From Pirellulales bacterium (GTDB lineage: Bacteria > Planctomycetota > Planctomycetia > Pirellulales > JALHPA01), in contig JANRLT010000020.1 in assembly GCA_033762255.1 (NCBI GenBank), forward strand, positions 1 to 64,000: a stretch of 64,000 bases of DNA, read 5' to 3'. Within the stretch, counting starts at the first letter, position 1; each line of letters starts with the position of its first letter. The notes under the pieces were generated by a model that did not search any database, was not told the origin of the DNA, and saw nothing but the letters and a program-made list of their open reading frames with translations. Positions 55,024-64,000 of the stretch are shown here, piece by piece. The translations under genes and the position numbers were made by a program.

Positions 55024-55307
55024 AAGGGGGCACTTGGCGAAAGGGGGTAATCCCATCCGCCGGACGGGACAGGAGTTGCGGGAAGGACGTGATAGGGTCT
55101 TATAGCGAAGGTACGTAATTTTAGCCAAAGTAGCAGGGGACTGGCGAGGGGGCGGGAGCGAGGTGTACAGGAAGAGGCGGGAAATAGCGTCAACCCCTCA
55201 CGCGGGGTGGAGGGCGACTTTCCCCTTGCCAGACGCCCCGTTGCTACCCCACAATACTATTCTGCATCCCACTTATACAAAACTTCCCGGCGAACGGAGT
55301 CAGTCTG

Positions 55308-57533
55308 ATGCCCTTCCGCGATCAATCCTTACAATCCACAAGTTCATGGGTGGTGTGGGAATCATGCCTGCCACGATTATCCACCCCGTGGTTCTCTCGT
55401 CTGACTCAGGCTGGGCTTTTGTGCCTATGGGCCATGTACCCGCTTGCGCTTTCCGCACAAAGAACTGGCCCAGCGACAGCAAAAACCGCCAAGCCCACTC
55501 CTTTAGCAAACCAAGCCCCCATGAATCTGCCCACGCCCACCGCCACCGGCCCCGCCACGGGATTGATTCCCCGCGCGGTTTTGTTTGGCAATCCTGACAA
55601 GGCCGCCGCCCGCATCAGTCCCGATGGCAAACGGCTGAGTTTTTTAGCCCCGGTGGATAATGTGCTAAACATCTGGGTGGGGCCGATTGACGATCCCGAC
55701 GCGGCCAAACCGGTGACACAGGATAAAAAGCGGGGGATTCGCTCGTACTTTTGGGCCTTTACCAATGAACATTTGCTGTACACGCAGGACGCTGACGGCA
55801 ATGAGGACTGGAACGTCTACGTGGTGGACCTAAAAACGGGCAAAACCACGAACTTGACCCCCATTAAGGGGGTGCGGGCGGAAATTCAGGAAGTCAGTTA
55901 TAAGTTTCCCAACGAAATCTTGATCGGGTTGAACCAGCGCGATCCGCAATACCATGATTTGTACCGGCTGAATATTCTTACCGGCGAGAAAACACTCATA
56001 CAAGAAAACCCCGACTTTGCGGGTTTTCTTACCGATGAGGATTATCGCGTGCGCTTTGCCAGCAAGCTGACGCCCGATGGCGGATCGCTCTTGTTTGAGC
56101 CGGATGGCCAAGGGGGCTGGAAAGACTTTATGAAAGTCGGGATGGAGGACGTGATGACCACTTCTCCCGCCGGTTTTGACAAGACTGGCAAAATTATGTA
56201 CCTCATTGACAGCCGGGGGCGGGATACCGGCGCGCTCAAGACCGTGGACCTAAAAACGGGCAAGGAAACCCTGGTAGCGGAGGATCCCCGCTGCGACACC
56301 GGCGGCATCATGGCCCACCCGACGGAAAACACGATCCAAGGGGTTTCGTTTACCTATGATCGGACGATTTGGAAGTTTTTTGACAAGGCCGTGGAAGCGG
56401 ACTTTGCCGTATTGCGTAAAGTGGCCAATGGCGAAATCACCGTCAGCAGCCGGACGCTGGATGATAAAGTTTGGATCGTGGCGTTTCTCATGGATAATGG
56501 GCCGGTACGCTATTATGTGTATGACCGCGCGACACAAACGGCCCGGTTTTTATTTACCAACCGCAAAGCGCTCGAGGGACTCCCCCTGCAGCCGATGCAA
56601 TCGCACGTGATCAAGTCGCGCGACGGCCTGAGCCTGGTCAGTTACCTGACCCTTCCCCCTGGCAGTGACGCCGACCAGGACGGCATTCCTGATAAACCGG
56701 TCCCCATGATCTTAAATGTGCATGGCGGTCCCTGGGCCCGCGATGGCTGGGGATTTGACCCCGAACACCAACTGCTGGCCAATCGCGGTTACGCGGTGCT
56801 GAGCGTCAACTTTCGCGGCTCGACCGGCTTTGGCAAGGGGTTTGGCAATGCCGGAAATAAGGAATGGGCGGCTAAAATGCACGACGACCTGCTGGACGCC
56901 GTCGATTGGGCGGTGGAGAGAAAAGTCGCCGATCAGGATAAAGTGTGCATCATGGGGGGGAGCTATGGGGGCTACGCCACACTGGTAGGGTTGACCTTTA
57001 CTCCCGAGAAATTTGCCTGCGGCGTGGATATTGTCGGTCCGTCCAACATTGTCACCCTGCTCAACACCATTCCTCCTTATTGGGCGTCGGGGTTGCAAAT
57101 GTTCAAGGACCGCGTCGGGGACCACACCACCGACGAAGGGAAAAAGTTTTTGGAATCGCGCTCGCCGCTGAACTTTGTCGAGCGGATCAAACGTCCGCTG
57201 CTGATCGCGCAAGGGGCCAACGACCCGCGCGTCAAACAAAGCGAAGCGGATCAAATAGTGAACGCCATGACCAAAAAACACATCCCCGTGACGTATGTGT
57301 TGTTTCCCGATGAGGGGCACGGCTTTGCCCGGCCCAACAACAGTCTGGCGTTCAATGCCGTGACCGAGGCTTTCTTGGCCGTCCACCTCGGGGGCCGGTT
57401 CGAGGCGATCGGCGACGCTTTTGCCGGTTCGACGATCCAGGTTCCCACCGGCGCGGCGGCGGTTCCAGGTCTAGTCCAGGCATTGGAACAGCAGAAACAG
57501 CAACCCGCGGCGGACTTGCCGGAACCAAAGTAA
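55308..57533 (+). CDS. S9 family prolyl oligopeptidase-like serine peptidase
   Basis: Exported peptidase with a seven-bladed propeller followed by an alpha/beta hydrolase domain. After a hydrophobic N-terminal segment (residues about 34-50) the propeller repeats are visible (ISPDGKRLSFLAPVDNVLNI; HLLYTQDADGNEDWNVYVVD). The catalytic part has ILNVHGGPWARDGWGFDPEH, VNFRGSTGFGKGFGNAG, nucleophile GGSYGGYATLVGLT, a likely Asp in AQGANDPRVK and His in PDEGHGF. This is the dipeptidyl-peptidase IV/acylaminoacyl peptidase group. It is 741 residues long. A role in peptide degradation in the periplasm is likely. Confidence 0.93.
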   Translation: MPFRDQSLQSTSSWVVWESCLPRLSTPWFSRLTQAGLLCLWAMYPLALSAQRTGPATAKTAKPTPLANQAPMNLPTPTATGPATGLIPRAVLFGNPDKAAARISPDGKRLSFLAPVDNVLNIWVGPIDDPDAAKPVTQDKKRGIRSYFWAFTNEHLLYTQDADGNEDWNVYVVDLKTGKTTNLTPIKGVRAEIQEVSYKFPNEILIGLNQRDPQYHDLYRLNILTGEKTLIQENPDFAGFLTDEDYRVRFASKLTPDGGSLLFEPDGQGGWKDFMKVGMEDVMTTSPAGFDKTGKIMYLIDSRGRDTGALKTVDLKTGKETLVAEDPRCDTGGIMAHPTENTIQGVSFTYDRTIWKFFDKAVEADFAVLRKVANGEITVSSRTLDDKVWIVAFLMDNGPVRYYVYDRATQTARFLFTNRKALEGLPLQPMQSHVIKSRDGLSLVSYLTLPPGSDADQDGIPDKPVPMILNVHGGPWARDGWGFDPEHQLLANRGYAVLSVNFRGSTGFGKGFGNAGNKEWAAKMHDDLLDAVDWAVERKVADQDKVCIMGGSYGGYATLVGLTFTPEKFACGVDIVGPSNIVTLLNTIPPYWASGLQMFKDRVGDHTTDEGKKFLESRSPLNFVERIKRPLLIAQGANDPRVKQSEADQIVNAMTKKHIPVTYVLFPDEGHGFARPNNSLAFNAVTEAFLAVHLGGRFEAIGDAFAGSTIQVPTGAAAVPGLVQALEQQKQQPAADLPEPK

Positions 57534-57691
57534 TTACGAATTAAAAAATTACTAATTACTATTGGGGTATCTCAAATTTGAGATCTGAAATTTGAGATCT
57601 GAAATCTAAAATCCCAATTACATCGCCGTCCAAGTTGAACTTGCTATTCCACACCCCTCTTTCTTGAACTTCTTTTTCATTCGCTTTAATT

Positions 57692-58543
57692 GTGATTTCC
57701 CGCCACTCCACTGTCGGTCCGTATGCGGTCGGTCCCCAGGAGCGGTTGTTGCTCATTGCCGGTCCTTGCGTGATCGAAAGCCGCGAACTTTGCTTGGACA
57801 TTGCCCGGCGGTTGCGGGACATCTGCGCATCCTTGCCGATCAATCTGGTCTTTAAGGCCTCCTTTGACAAAGCCAACCGTTCCAGCGGCGGGTCGTATCG
57901 GGGGGTCGGTCTGGCCGCAGGGCTAGATGTCCTGGCCGCGGTGCGAGACGCCACCGGCCTGCCGGTAACGACCGACATTCACGAATCCGACCAGGCCGCT
58001 CCGGCGGCCGCGGTCTGCGATCTGCTGCAAATTCCCGCGTTTCTCTGCCGCCAAACAGACTTGCTGGTCGCCGCCGCCGCAACCGGCAAGGCCGTCAACG
58101 TCAAAAAAGGGCAGTTCGTTGCCCCCTGGGACATGAAAAATGTCGTTGCCAAACTGCACAACGCGGGCTGTCAAAACGTAATGCTATGTGAACGGGGAAC
58201 GTTTTTTGGTTATGGGCGGCTGGTGAATGACTTTCGCTCCTTGCCCGAGATGCAATCCTTTGGCGTGCCGGTGGTGTTTGACGCCACCCACAGCGTCCAG
58301 GAACCCGGGGGCCTGGGGAATGCCACCGGCGGCAACCGGGAAATGGTCGAGCCGCTCGCCCGCGCTGCCCTGGCCATTGGCGTCGAGGGGCTATTCCTGG
58401 AGACGCATCCCGATCCCGACCGTTCCCCCAGCGATGGGCCCAACATGGTGCCGCTGGATCAATTGCCGGCAGTTTTAAACCGCTTATTACGCTTTCGCGA
58501 GGCGGAATGGGAATGCCGCGGCACGCAAGCTAAATCTTCATGA
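57692..58543 (+). CDS. kdsA: 3-deoxy-8-phosphooctulonate synthase
   Basis: KdsA condenses arabinose 5-phosphate and phosphoenolpyruvate to KDO-8-phosphate, the first committed step to the KDO sugar of LPS. The 283 residues show [88 protein letters not shown], and the C-terminal [20 protein letters not shown], all standard. The frame opens with GTG at 57692; no better ATG is near the conserved part. The lipoprotein gene follows after 14 bp, probably in one operon. Confidence 0.95.
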   Translation: MISRHSTVGPYAVGPQERLLLIAGPCVIESRELCLDIARRLRDICASLPINLVFKASFDKANRSSGGSYRGVGLAAGLDVLAAVRDATGLPVTTDIHESDQAAPAAAVCDLLQIPAFLCRQTDLLVAAAATGKAVNVKKGQFVAPWDMKNVVAKLHNAGCQNVMLCERGTFFGYGRLVNDFRSLPEMQSFGVPVVFDATHSVQEPGGLGNATGGNREMVEPLARAALAIGVEGLFLETHPDPDRSPSDGPNMVPLDQLPAVLNRLLRFREAEWECRGTQAKSS

Positions 58544-58557
58544 AAACCTGAATATAT

Positions 58558-60666
58558 ATGTCCCCCATCCGCGCTCTGAACACTATCTTGCGATTCCCCC
58601 TTAACTGGCGGGAGATGGCCTTCGCCGGCGGTTCCTGTTCGACCTTATTCCATCCCTGGATTTGGGGGGGTGTTTTGTTTCTGGGCTGTTTTCTCCTCTC
58701 GGGTTGCACCTCTCGCCCATCAAACACCCCGTCAAAAACGATTTCTCAGCGTTCGGTCGCCCAGGACCGCCAGCAGGTGATATTAAGCCTGGTCGAAACG
58801 GTGGGAAATTGGCATTTGGCGCTGGACACTGAAAATCAGCGCAAGCTTGTGCTTGACCGGTTGAATGAATGGGCGAGCGCGTCCACCAACCAACCCAAAA
58901 GCATCAACTGGGAACCTTCGGCATTGGCGGCAAGGCTGCCTATCAACCTGCGGCAGCTACCCAGCATGGCCGATTTGGGGACCGCGCGTTTTACCAAGCC
59001 CGACGTGGATGCCATGCGCGAGGCGACTTGGCTAAATTCCATTTCCCGGCGAATTGCCGAAGCACCATTGTCAAGGCAGCCGGCCGCGACGGCGGACGAA
59101 TCATCCGCTCCGCGCGAACGCCAGGTAAAATTGGCAACGGCGCTTTTTGACTGGACGATTCGCCAAATCGCCCTGATAGAACCAGAATGGCAAGCGCAAA
59201 ACGCGTCCCCACTGGCCCGGTGGCGGGCGCAAAACGAAATTCCCCTGGACCGGCCGCAGATATTGTATACTCCCTACGAAACCGTCCTGGATGGACGGGG
59301 AACCGCCCTCATGCGCGCGGCGGTCTTTTTGGGTTTGGCCCGGCAAGCCGAATTAGACGCCGTGTTAATCGGCCTGCCCGACGAGCAAATCCTGGGACGG
59401 GTGCGCCCTTGGCTGATTGGCGTGCTAGTCTCAGGAGATTCCTCCCCACAGGCAGACAACGCACAAACAGCCGCCTCTACCGCTGACGCCACTGGCGCGG
59501 CCGCCGGTCAAACCACACCCGGCCAGGCATCCGCGCCGCTGGATGTCATTTTATTTGATCCGCTGTTGGGATTGCCGTTAACCGCCGCCAATGAAAAATA
59601 TATTACTCTGGCGGAATTGCAAAAAGATCCCGCCCTGTTGCAATCCTGGAATATCGGCGACTTCACCTATCCCGCGCCGACGGCGGAACAACTGGCCCAG
59701 GTGGTGGCGCTGATCGACGCCCCCCCCGCGACGCTTACTCGGCGAATGCGCCAGTTGCAGGCGGATTTTCCCGAGCGGTTGCGGCGAATTTTAGCCGTGG
59801 ACACGGCGCGGCTAGCCGATGCAACTCGCCAGGCGGGAATCGAGCGGGTGGAATTGTGGTGGCAGCCCTTGTTAGTGGCGGCGGCCCGCCAGCAACGAGA
59901 TCCCCGGTTGCTCAACGCCATGGGCGTCGCGCTCGAGGGATTTGAGGCCAGCATCCCCGAACCAGACGAAGACGAAAAAAACCGTCGGCGGGCCGAGGAT
60001 TTTTCGGATTGGGAAAGAATGGAAATCCTCAACAATCTCGACCCCGTCACTGGCGAGTACAAAGGAAGCGCCCGTCCGCAAAAGACTAAAAAATCGGTCA
60101 AGCTGCTGCAGCGGGGGCGACTGCTGCAATTACGCGGCGAATATTTAGGCAGCGGGAGCTTGACGGCCCAGGTCGCCGACACCCCCCATTCGGCCGAGAG
60201 CGACTATTTAACCGACCGCGGAGCGATCTTTTGGCTGCAACTCGCGCTATTGCCGCAAGAACTGGAACAGCAATTATTATTGGACCAGCAGCAATTGGGC
60301 TATTATGAATTGCGTCGCGACATGAATCTGCGCGCGACGCTGTGGCTGGGGTTAATCCAGGCCGACCGGCGGGAATACGCCGCGGCGGTCCGTTATCTGG
60401 CCGAAAACCAACAGCGCAGTTGGCTCAACTGGCGCGGCTCGGCGACTTACAATTTTGCCCGCGCGCACGCCGCGTGGGCGGAAAGCCTGCTGACAACGGA
60501 GGCTAGCGACCGTGACCACCAAGCGGCGATTGAACACTACCGGGCGGCAATAACGGCATTGCAAGGAGACAAGTCGGCCCAGCGGGAGGGAAATATGCTA
60601 TTAGCACGGAAGTATGGCGAGCGGGTGAAAGCACTCGAATCGGGCGAAGGGTTGGGCAGCGAGTAG
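58558..60666 (+). CDS. Large lipoprotein of unknown function
   Basis: A 702-residue protein with a lipoprotein signal ending LLFLGCFLLSGCTSRP-like (lipobox LLSGC at about 50). The mature part is Ala/Leu/Gln-rich and mostly helical. A transglutaminase-like segment may be hinted at around residues 225-280 (PLDRPQILYTPYETVLDGRG, TALMRAAVFLGLARQAELDA), but no convincing Cys-His-Asp triad was seen. The C-terminal part (about 560-700) looks like TPR helices (AAVRYLAENQQRSWLNWRGS, AAIEHYRAAITALQGDKSAQ). A start at an internal ATG (58615) would also give a signal peptide. It follows kdsA closely. Confidence 0.65.
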   Translation: MSPIRALNTILRFPLNWREMAFAGGSCSTLFHPWIWGGVLFLGCFLLSGCTSRPSNTPSKTISQRSVAQDRQQVILSLVETVGNWHLALDTENQRKLVLDRLNEWASASTNQPKSINWEPSALAARLPINLRQLPSMADLGTARFTKPDVDAMREATWLNSISRRIAEAPLSRQPAATADESSAPRERQVKLATALFDWTIRQIALIEPEWQAQNASPLARWRAQNEIPLDRPQILYTPYETVLDGRGTALMRAAVFLGLARQAELDAVLIGLPDEQILGRVRPWLIGVLVSGDSSPQADNAQTAASTADATGAAAGQTTPGQASAPLDVILFDPLLGLPLTAANEKYITLAELQKDPALLQSWNIGDFTYPAPTAEQLAQVVALIDAPPATLTRRMRQLQADFPERLRRILAVDTARLADATRQAGIERVELWWQPLLVAAARQQRDPRLLNAMGVALEGFEASIPEPDEDEKNRRRAEDFSDWERMEILNNLDPVTGEYKGSARPQKTKKSVKLLQRGRLLQLRGEYLGSGSLTAQVADTPHSAESDYLTDRGAIFWLQLALLPQELEQQLLLDQQQLGYYELRRDMNLRATLWLGLIQADRREYAAAVRYLAENQQRSWLNWRGSATYNFARAHAAWAESLLTTEASDRDHQAAIEHYRAAITALQGDKSAQREGNMLLARKYGERVKALESGEGLGSE

Positions 60667-61117
60667 GGGAGAACCCTCACCCCGGCCCTCTCCCGATGGA
60701 GAATTATTTCAAAAGGGAAGCCCGCGCTCGGGAGAGGGAGGAACACAAACCCTTCTCCCCCTGGGAGAAGGTGGCGAAGAATGAGCCGGATGAGGGGACG
60801 GGGGAAGTGTGAAGTACGAATGCAGAATGGAATATAAAGAATTTGCCGCGAAGCGGTAATGGATCATAGCCGTGGGTGTCAACCCACGGTTCGGAAATCC
60901 CCAGCAACACAGAGCCGCGTAGTGGCGAAGTTGTATTTGGTGGCGTTCAAATGCCGCCACGAGAATAGACTGACGCCGCCGCTGCGCGGCTAGGCATCAA
61001 ATCCATTGCGCGACCGGGGGTTTGCACCCCCGGCTAGAATCCTGCCGCCACTACGCGGCTGGGTTTACTTCATGAAGGATGTTCTCTCACTAACCACTCC
61101 CCACCATCCACTCCCCA
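60667..61117. other. Repeat-rich 451-bp spacer before hisC
   Basis: No gene is visible. ccctcaccccggccctctccc at 60671 and its partner ctcgggagagggagg, then cttctccccctgggagaagg, form stable hairpins; this ccctcaccc-type element is common in many bacterial genomes. Further on are ccgtgggtgtcaacccacgg (60871 on, a perfect 8-bp stem) and paired gccgc-acgcggct stems near 60977 and 61043. The spacer lies between convergent genes. Confidence 0.6.
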
Positions 61118-62170
61118 CTATCTCCAGACCAGCGGCGCGAGCAACATCAACAGCCCTTCAATCTGCTCGTCCGTCCCCACGGTGATCCGCAGCCCATCAC
61201 CCCAGTTGGGGTAGTTCATATAACGCACCAGAACTTGTTGGGCTTTTAGTTTTTCATACAACTCGCGGGGTGGATGCCCGGGATGGTTGCACCAGACAAA
61301 GTTGGCCTGCGAATCCAGCACCTCAAAGCCCAATTTCCGCAAACTCTCCGATAGTCGCTGGCGCGTGGCCAAAATCTTGGCGCGATTTTCGGCCAGCCAG
61401 GCTTGGTCATCGATGGCGGCCGTCGCCCCGGCAATGGAAAGCGCGTCGCAGTTGTAGCTGTCTTTGACTTTATTTAGTTCCGCGATCACCTGGGGCTGAG
61501 CCACCAAAAAGCCAAATCGTATTCCCGCCAGCGCATAAGACTTGCTGAGCGTGCGCGAGACCATGATCCGCTCATTCCGCTTGACCAATTCCAGGCAGTT
61601 CGCGTCCGCAAAGTCCCCGTACGCCTCATCGACCAAGAGCGGACAAGATAGCTTTTCCGCCAGGGCTAACACCCCCGCGGGGGGAATCAACGTGCCGCTG
61701 GGACTGTTGGGATTGGCTATACAAGCGAGCTTCAACCGGGGGTCCGCCGCGCAAAAATCCTCCCCCAACGACCAATCCGCCTGATAGGGAACCGCGTGCG
61801 CGGTCGCTCCCTGCAATTCCGCCAGGGTCGCGTACAAAATATAGCTGGGATACGGAAACCGCAAAATGTCTCCCTCCCCTACAAACGCCCGCGTGACAAT
61901 CGTCAAAATGTCGTCGCTACCATTGCCGCACAGAATCCAATCCGCGGGCACGCCCAGGATCTGGGCGGCGCGGGACCGAAAGGCTGTCGCCTGGGGGTCG
62001 GGATACTTCTGCAGCCCTTGTTGAATGGCAAAGCCTATGGCCCGCTGCACCTTGGGGGAAGAATTGTACGGATTTTCGTTGGTGTTAAGCTTGATCCATT
62101 TGCCCCCTTGCGGTTGCTCGCCGGGAACATAACCACGCATCAGGGCGATCTGGGGTCGTACCAAAGTCAT
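61118..62170 (-). CDS. hisC: Histidinol-phosphate aminotransferase
   Basis: PLP aminotransferase of histidine synthesis. The 350 residues show KLNTNENPYNSSPKVQRAI, ILCGNGSDDILTIVTRAFVG, ACIANPNSPSGTLIPPAGV, VDEAYGDFA, and the PLP lysine in SRTLSKSYALAGIRFGF. ATG at 62170 (MTLVRPQIAL) is chosen because the longer frame from 62206 would begin inside a copy of the intergenic repeat tgtaggaggcaactccattg. The gene is downstream of hisD on the same strand, separated by a 144-bp spacer. Confidence 0.95.
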   Translation of the reverse strand: MTLVRPQIALMRGYVPGEQPQGGKWIKLNTNENPYNSSPKVQRAIGFAIQQGLQKYPDPQATAFRSRAAQILGVPADWILCGNGSDDILTIVTRAFVGEGDILRFPYPSYILYATLAELQGATAHAVPYQADWSLGEDFCAADPRLKLACIANPNSPSGTLIPPAGVLALAEKLSCPLLVDEAYGDFADANCLELVKRNERIMVSRTLSKSYALAGIRFGFLVAQPQVIAELNKVKDSYNCDALSIAGATAAIDDQAWLAENRAKILATRQRLSESLRKLGFEVLDSQANFVWCNHPGHPPRELYEKLKAQQVLVRYMNYPNWGDGLRITVGTDEQIEGLLMLLAPLVWR

Positions 62171-62188
62171 GGGCAAATTCTGAAAGTT

Positions 62189-62214
62189 TGTAGGAGGCAA
62201 CTCCATTGCCGAAA
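62189..62214. repeat. Inverted third copy of the GGCAACAGAGTTGCC repeat
   Basis: tgtaggaggcaactccattg followed by ccgaa is the reverse complement of the copies at 50604 and 50676, with a few changes in the centre. It lies in the leader between hisD and hisC, 19 bp upstream of the proposed hisC start. Confidence 0.6.
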
Positions 62215-62313
62215 ATAGTTTTTAGCCGCATTCGCAAAATTGTAGCCGCATTCGCAAGAATGCGGGGGTTATAAGGTTAGCAAGTTATCACCTCGGAACT
62301 CTGGCGAGTTCCG

Positions 62314-63693
62314 CTACATTTCACCCACGCGCACATCCACGCTATACCGGTGCGCGGTTAGCCCCTCTTTATCCGCCAGGGCGCGGATATCGTCCGCCAC
62401 GGCCGCCAGCCCTTCGGCGGTGTATTGGATCACGCTTTTAGTTCGTAAAAACTGTAGCGCGGATAACCCGCTGGCCCAGCGGGCGGTGCCGCTGGTGGGG
62501 AGCACATGCGACGGCCCCGCGGCATAATCGCCTAAGGCCACCGGCGAATGCGGCCCCACAAAGACCGCTCCGGCATGGGGAATATGCGGCACCAGTTGTT
62601 CGGCATGGGCACAGGCAATATGCAAATGCTCGGGGGCGATGTCATTAGCCACGGCGCAGGCTTCCGCCGCGTCCCGCACCAGGATGAGCGCTCCGTAATC
62701 CGCCAGCGCTTGCCGAGTCAGTTCTCCGCGCGACAAACGCCTGCACTGCCGATCCAACTCCGCCGTAATGGCATCCAGCAGCGGCGCATGCCACGTTATT
62801 AAGATGCTGGCGCCGGGGGAATGTTCGGCCTGAGCCAGCATATCGGCGACGGTCTGGTCAACGGGCGTGGTTTTATCTGCGATGACCACCACTTCGCTAG
62901 GCCCCGCGATCGAATCAATATCCACCTCGCCATAGACCCGCCGCTTGGCCAAGGCCACAAACAAGTTTCCCGGACCGACGATTTTATCCACCTTGGTTAA
63001 CTGGCCGCTGCCGTCGGCTGTTCCCGCCAAGCCATACGCCAACGCGGCCACGCCCTGGGCTCCACCTAGGCGGTACACTTCGGTCACGCCCAACTCATGG
63101 CAAGTGGCCAATAGGTCGGTATTGTACGAACCAAAGGGGGTGGGAGGGGCGATCACGGCGATTTCCTCCACGCCCGCGGCCAAGGCGGGCACAACCGTCA
63201 TGAGCACAGTCGAGGGATACGCCGCCGCGCCCCCGGGAACGCATACGCCAACCCGCCGCAAGGGTAAAAAGCAGTGCCGCAGTTCTCCCCCGTGCGGAGC
63301 TGGCACGCGCACATCGCGCGGCAAGAGCGCCGATTGAAATTGCCAAATCCTCTGCCGAATGTTGCGAATTGCGGTCAAAAACGCCGGACTGGCGGCCGCG
63401 TGGGCTTGTTGTAATTCCGCTTCTTTGACGCGCAGGGACTGGGCGGAAAGCTGCGCTTGATCGAGTAGCTGTGAATACCGCAGCGCGGCGGACAACCCCT
63501 GGTCGCGAACATCGTCGCAAATACGGGCGACAACCGCCGCGGGAGAAAGCGCTTCGCCAAAGACAGCGAATGTGCGTTGCCGCCCCGAGTCGCTGACGAC
63601 TTCGCCACGCGGGCTGAGTTTTTCACGGAGCGCGGCAATGAGCGACGCGGCGTCGTCCTGGCGGGTGTCGATGCGGGGAATGGTCAGGGTCAT
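62314..63693 (-). CDS. hisD: Histidinol dehydrogenase
   Basis: Zn-dependent NAD enzyme that oxidises histidinol to histidine in two steps. The 459 residues are somewhat long because of a short N-terminal extension (IDTRQDDAASLIAALREKLS). Motifs: LRRVGVCVPGGAAAYPSTVL, GAQGVAALAYG, DKIVGPGNLFVALAKR, SIAGPSEVVVIAD, EHLHIACAHAE with catalytic His, and C-terminal KEGLTAHRYSVDVR. It heads a hisD-hisC pair on the minus strand. Confidence 0.96.
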   Translation of the reverse strand: MTLTIPRIDTRQDDAASLIAALREKLSPRGEVVSDSGRQRTFAVFGEALSPAAVVARICDDVRDQGLSAALRYSQLLDQAQLSAQSLRVKEAELQQAHAAASPAFLTAIRNIRQRIWQFQSALLPRDVRVPAPHGGELRHCFLPLRRVGVCVPGGAAAYPSTVLMTVVPALAAGVEEIAVIAPPTPFGSYNTDLLATCHELGVTEVYRLGGAQGVAALAYGLAGTADGSGQLTKVDKIVGPGNLFVALAKRRVYGEVDIDSIAGPSEVVVIADKTTPVDQTVADMLAQAEHSPGASILITWHAPLLDAITAELDRQCRRLSRGELTRQALADYGALILVRDAAEACAVANDIAPEHLHIACAHAEQLVPHIPHAGAVFVGPHSPVALGDYAAGPSHVLPTSGTARWASGLSALQFLRTKSVIQYTAEGLAAVADDIRALADKEGLTAHRYSVDVRVGEM

Positions 63694-63817
63694 GGCGTGG
63701 ATCGATTGTTTCGAAAATATACAGACATTGTACCGTAATTTCTAAAAAGATAAGGCCGCTTCAGGAAGATTTTATTCTTATGAGTAAGTCCGTAGGACTG
63801 TTAGCTTTATAGTTAAA

Positions 63818-64000
63818 TCACCTCCCCGCCGCTTTTTCTAGTTGTACCACCATTCGCTCGACCCGCTGCGACCATTTTTCGGTCGAAAGCTTCGTGGTCT
63901 GAATACGCGCCGCCCACAGCGGAAAGGCCAACGGTGTCAAACGCGGACAAAACTGAATTACCAGGTTGGCTTGGGTCATTCGCGCAAGCGCGGCCCGCAT
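63818..64000 (-). CDS. C-terminal end of a DEXH helicase, ligase-associated type (partial)
   Basis: The last 60 codons of a gene that enters from the right edge. The end reads QFCPRLTPLAFPLWAARIQT followed by STEKWSQRVERMVVQLEKAA. This closely recalls the extreme C-terminus of the ligase-associated DNA damage response DEXH-box helicases (Lhr-like superfamily 2), which end TPxAFPL...R...ST-EK..RV.RM...LE.A. The helicase core is outside the window, so the call rests only on this tail. Confidence 0.55.
   Translation of the reverse strand: MRAALARMTQANLVIQFCPRLTPLAFPLWAARIQTTKLSTEKWSQRVERMVVQLEKAAGR

Overview
The window looks like a chromosomal piece of a planctomycete, most likely from the Pirellulales. 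The grounds are a complete-looking flagellar locus whose proteins have Ala/Pro-rich linkers, several secreted or lipoprotein families that I associate with planctomycetes (Cys-rich secreted protein, orphan secretin-type N-domain protein, DUF1080, PA-IL-like C-terminal domain, large acetylxylan-esterase-like protein), a KDO synthesis gene (kdsA) implying an LPS-type outer membrane, and intergenic spaces full of short palindromic repeats. No rRNA, tRNA, CRISPR array, intact insertion sequence or phage gene was recognised.

Region 1 (1-23 kb, almost all minus strand) is the flagellar block. In transcription order, right to left: a TPR membrane protein, a FlgN-like coiled-coil protein, a cytosolic histidine kinase and a sigma-54 response regulator (FlrBC/FleSR type), then flgB, flgC, fliE, fliF, fliG, fliH, fliI, fliJ, ylxF/motE-like, fliK, flgD, flgE, flbD, fliL, fliN, fliO and the start of fliP. 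A good sigma-54 promoter lies just upstream of flgB, which fits the adjacent two-component system. The order is the canonical one except that motA, motB and fliM are not in their usual slots. The FliN protein here begins with a FliM/FliY-type CheY-binding peptide, which is the most unusual point of the window. The hook protein FlgE carries two extra beta-domain repeats, and FliG has a diverged C-terminal motor domain.

Region 2 (23-30 kb) holds a predicted alpha/beta hydrolase without its catalytic residues, malate dehydrogenase, two paralogous single-pass membrane proteins and a thioredoxin-like lipoprotein. Region 3 (30-35.3 kb, plus strand) resumes the flagellar genes with flhA, flhF, a small membrane protein where flhG would be expected, and fliA/whiG-type sigma factor.

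Region 4 (35.5-64 kb) is mixed housekeeping and envelope functions: porin, Cys-rich secreted protein, lipoprotein, two-domain esterase, ComEC, threonine aldolase, IlvD, an STN-domain protein, DUF1080 protein, PA-IL-like protein, EttA, an S9 peptidase, KdsA, a large lipoprotein, HisC, HisD and the tail of a DEXH helicase. Its spacers carry tandem duplications (274-bp and 115-bp periods), a 135-bp MITE-like family also present in regions 1-3, palindromes of the GTCCGCCGGAC type, and an orphan array of ~20-bp direct repeats that resembles a Tn7/Tn5053-type transposon end. Assignments rest on reading motifs by eye; no database search was possible.
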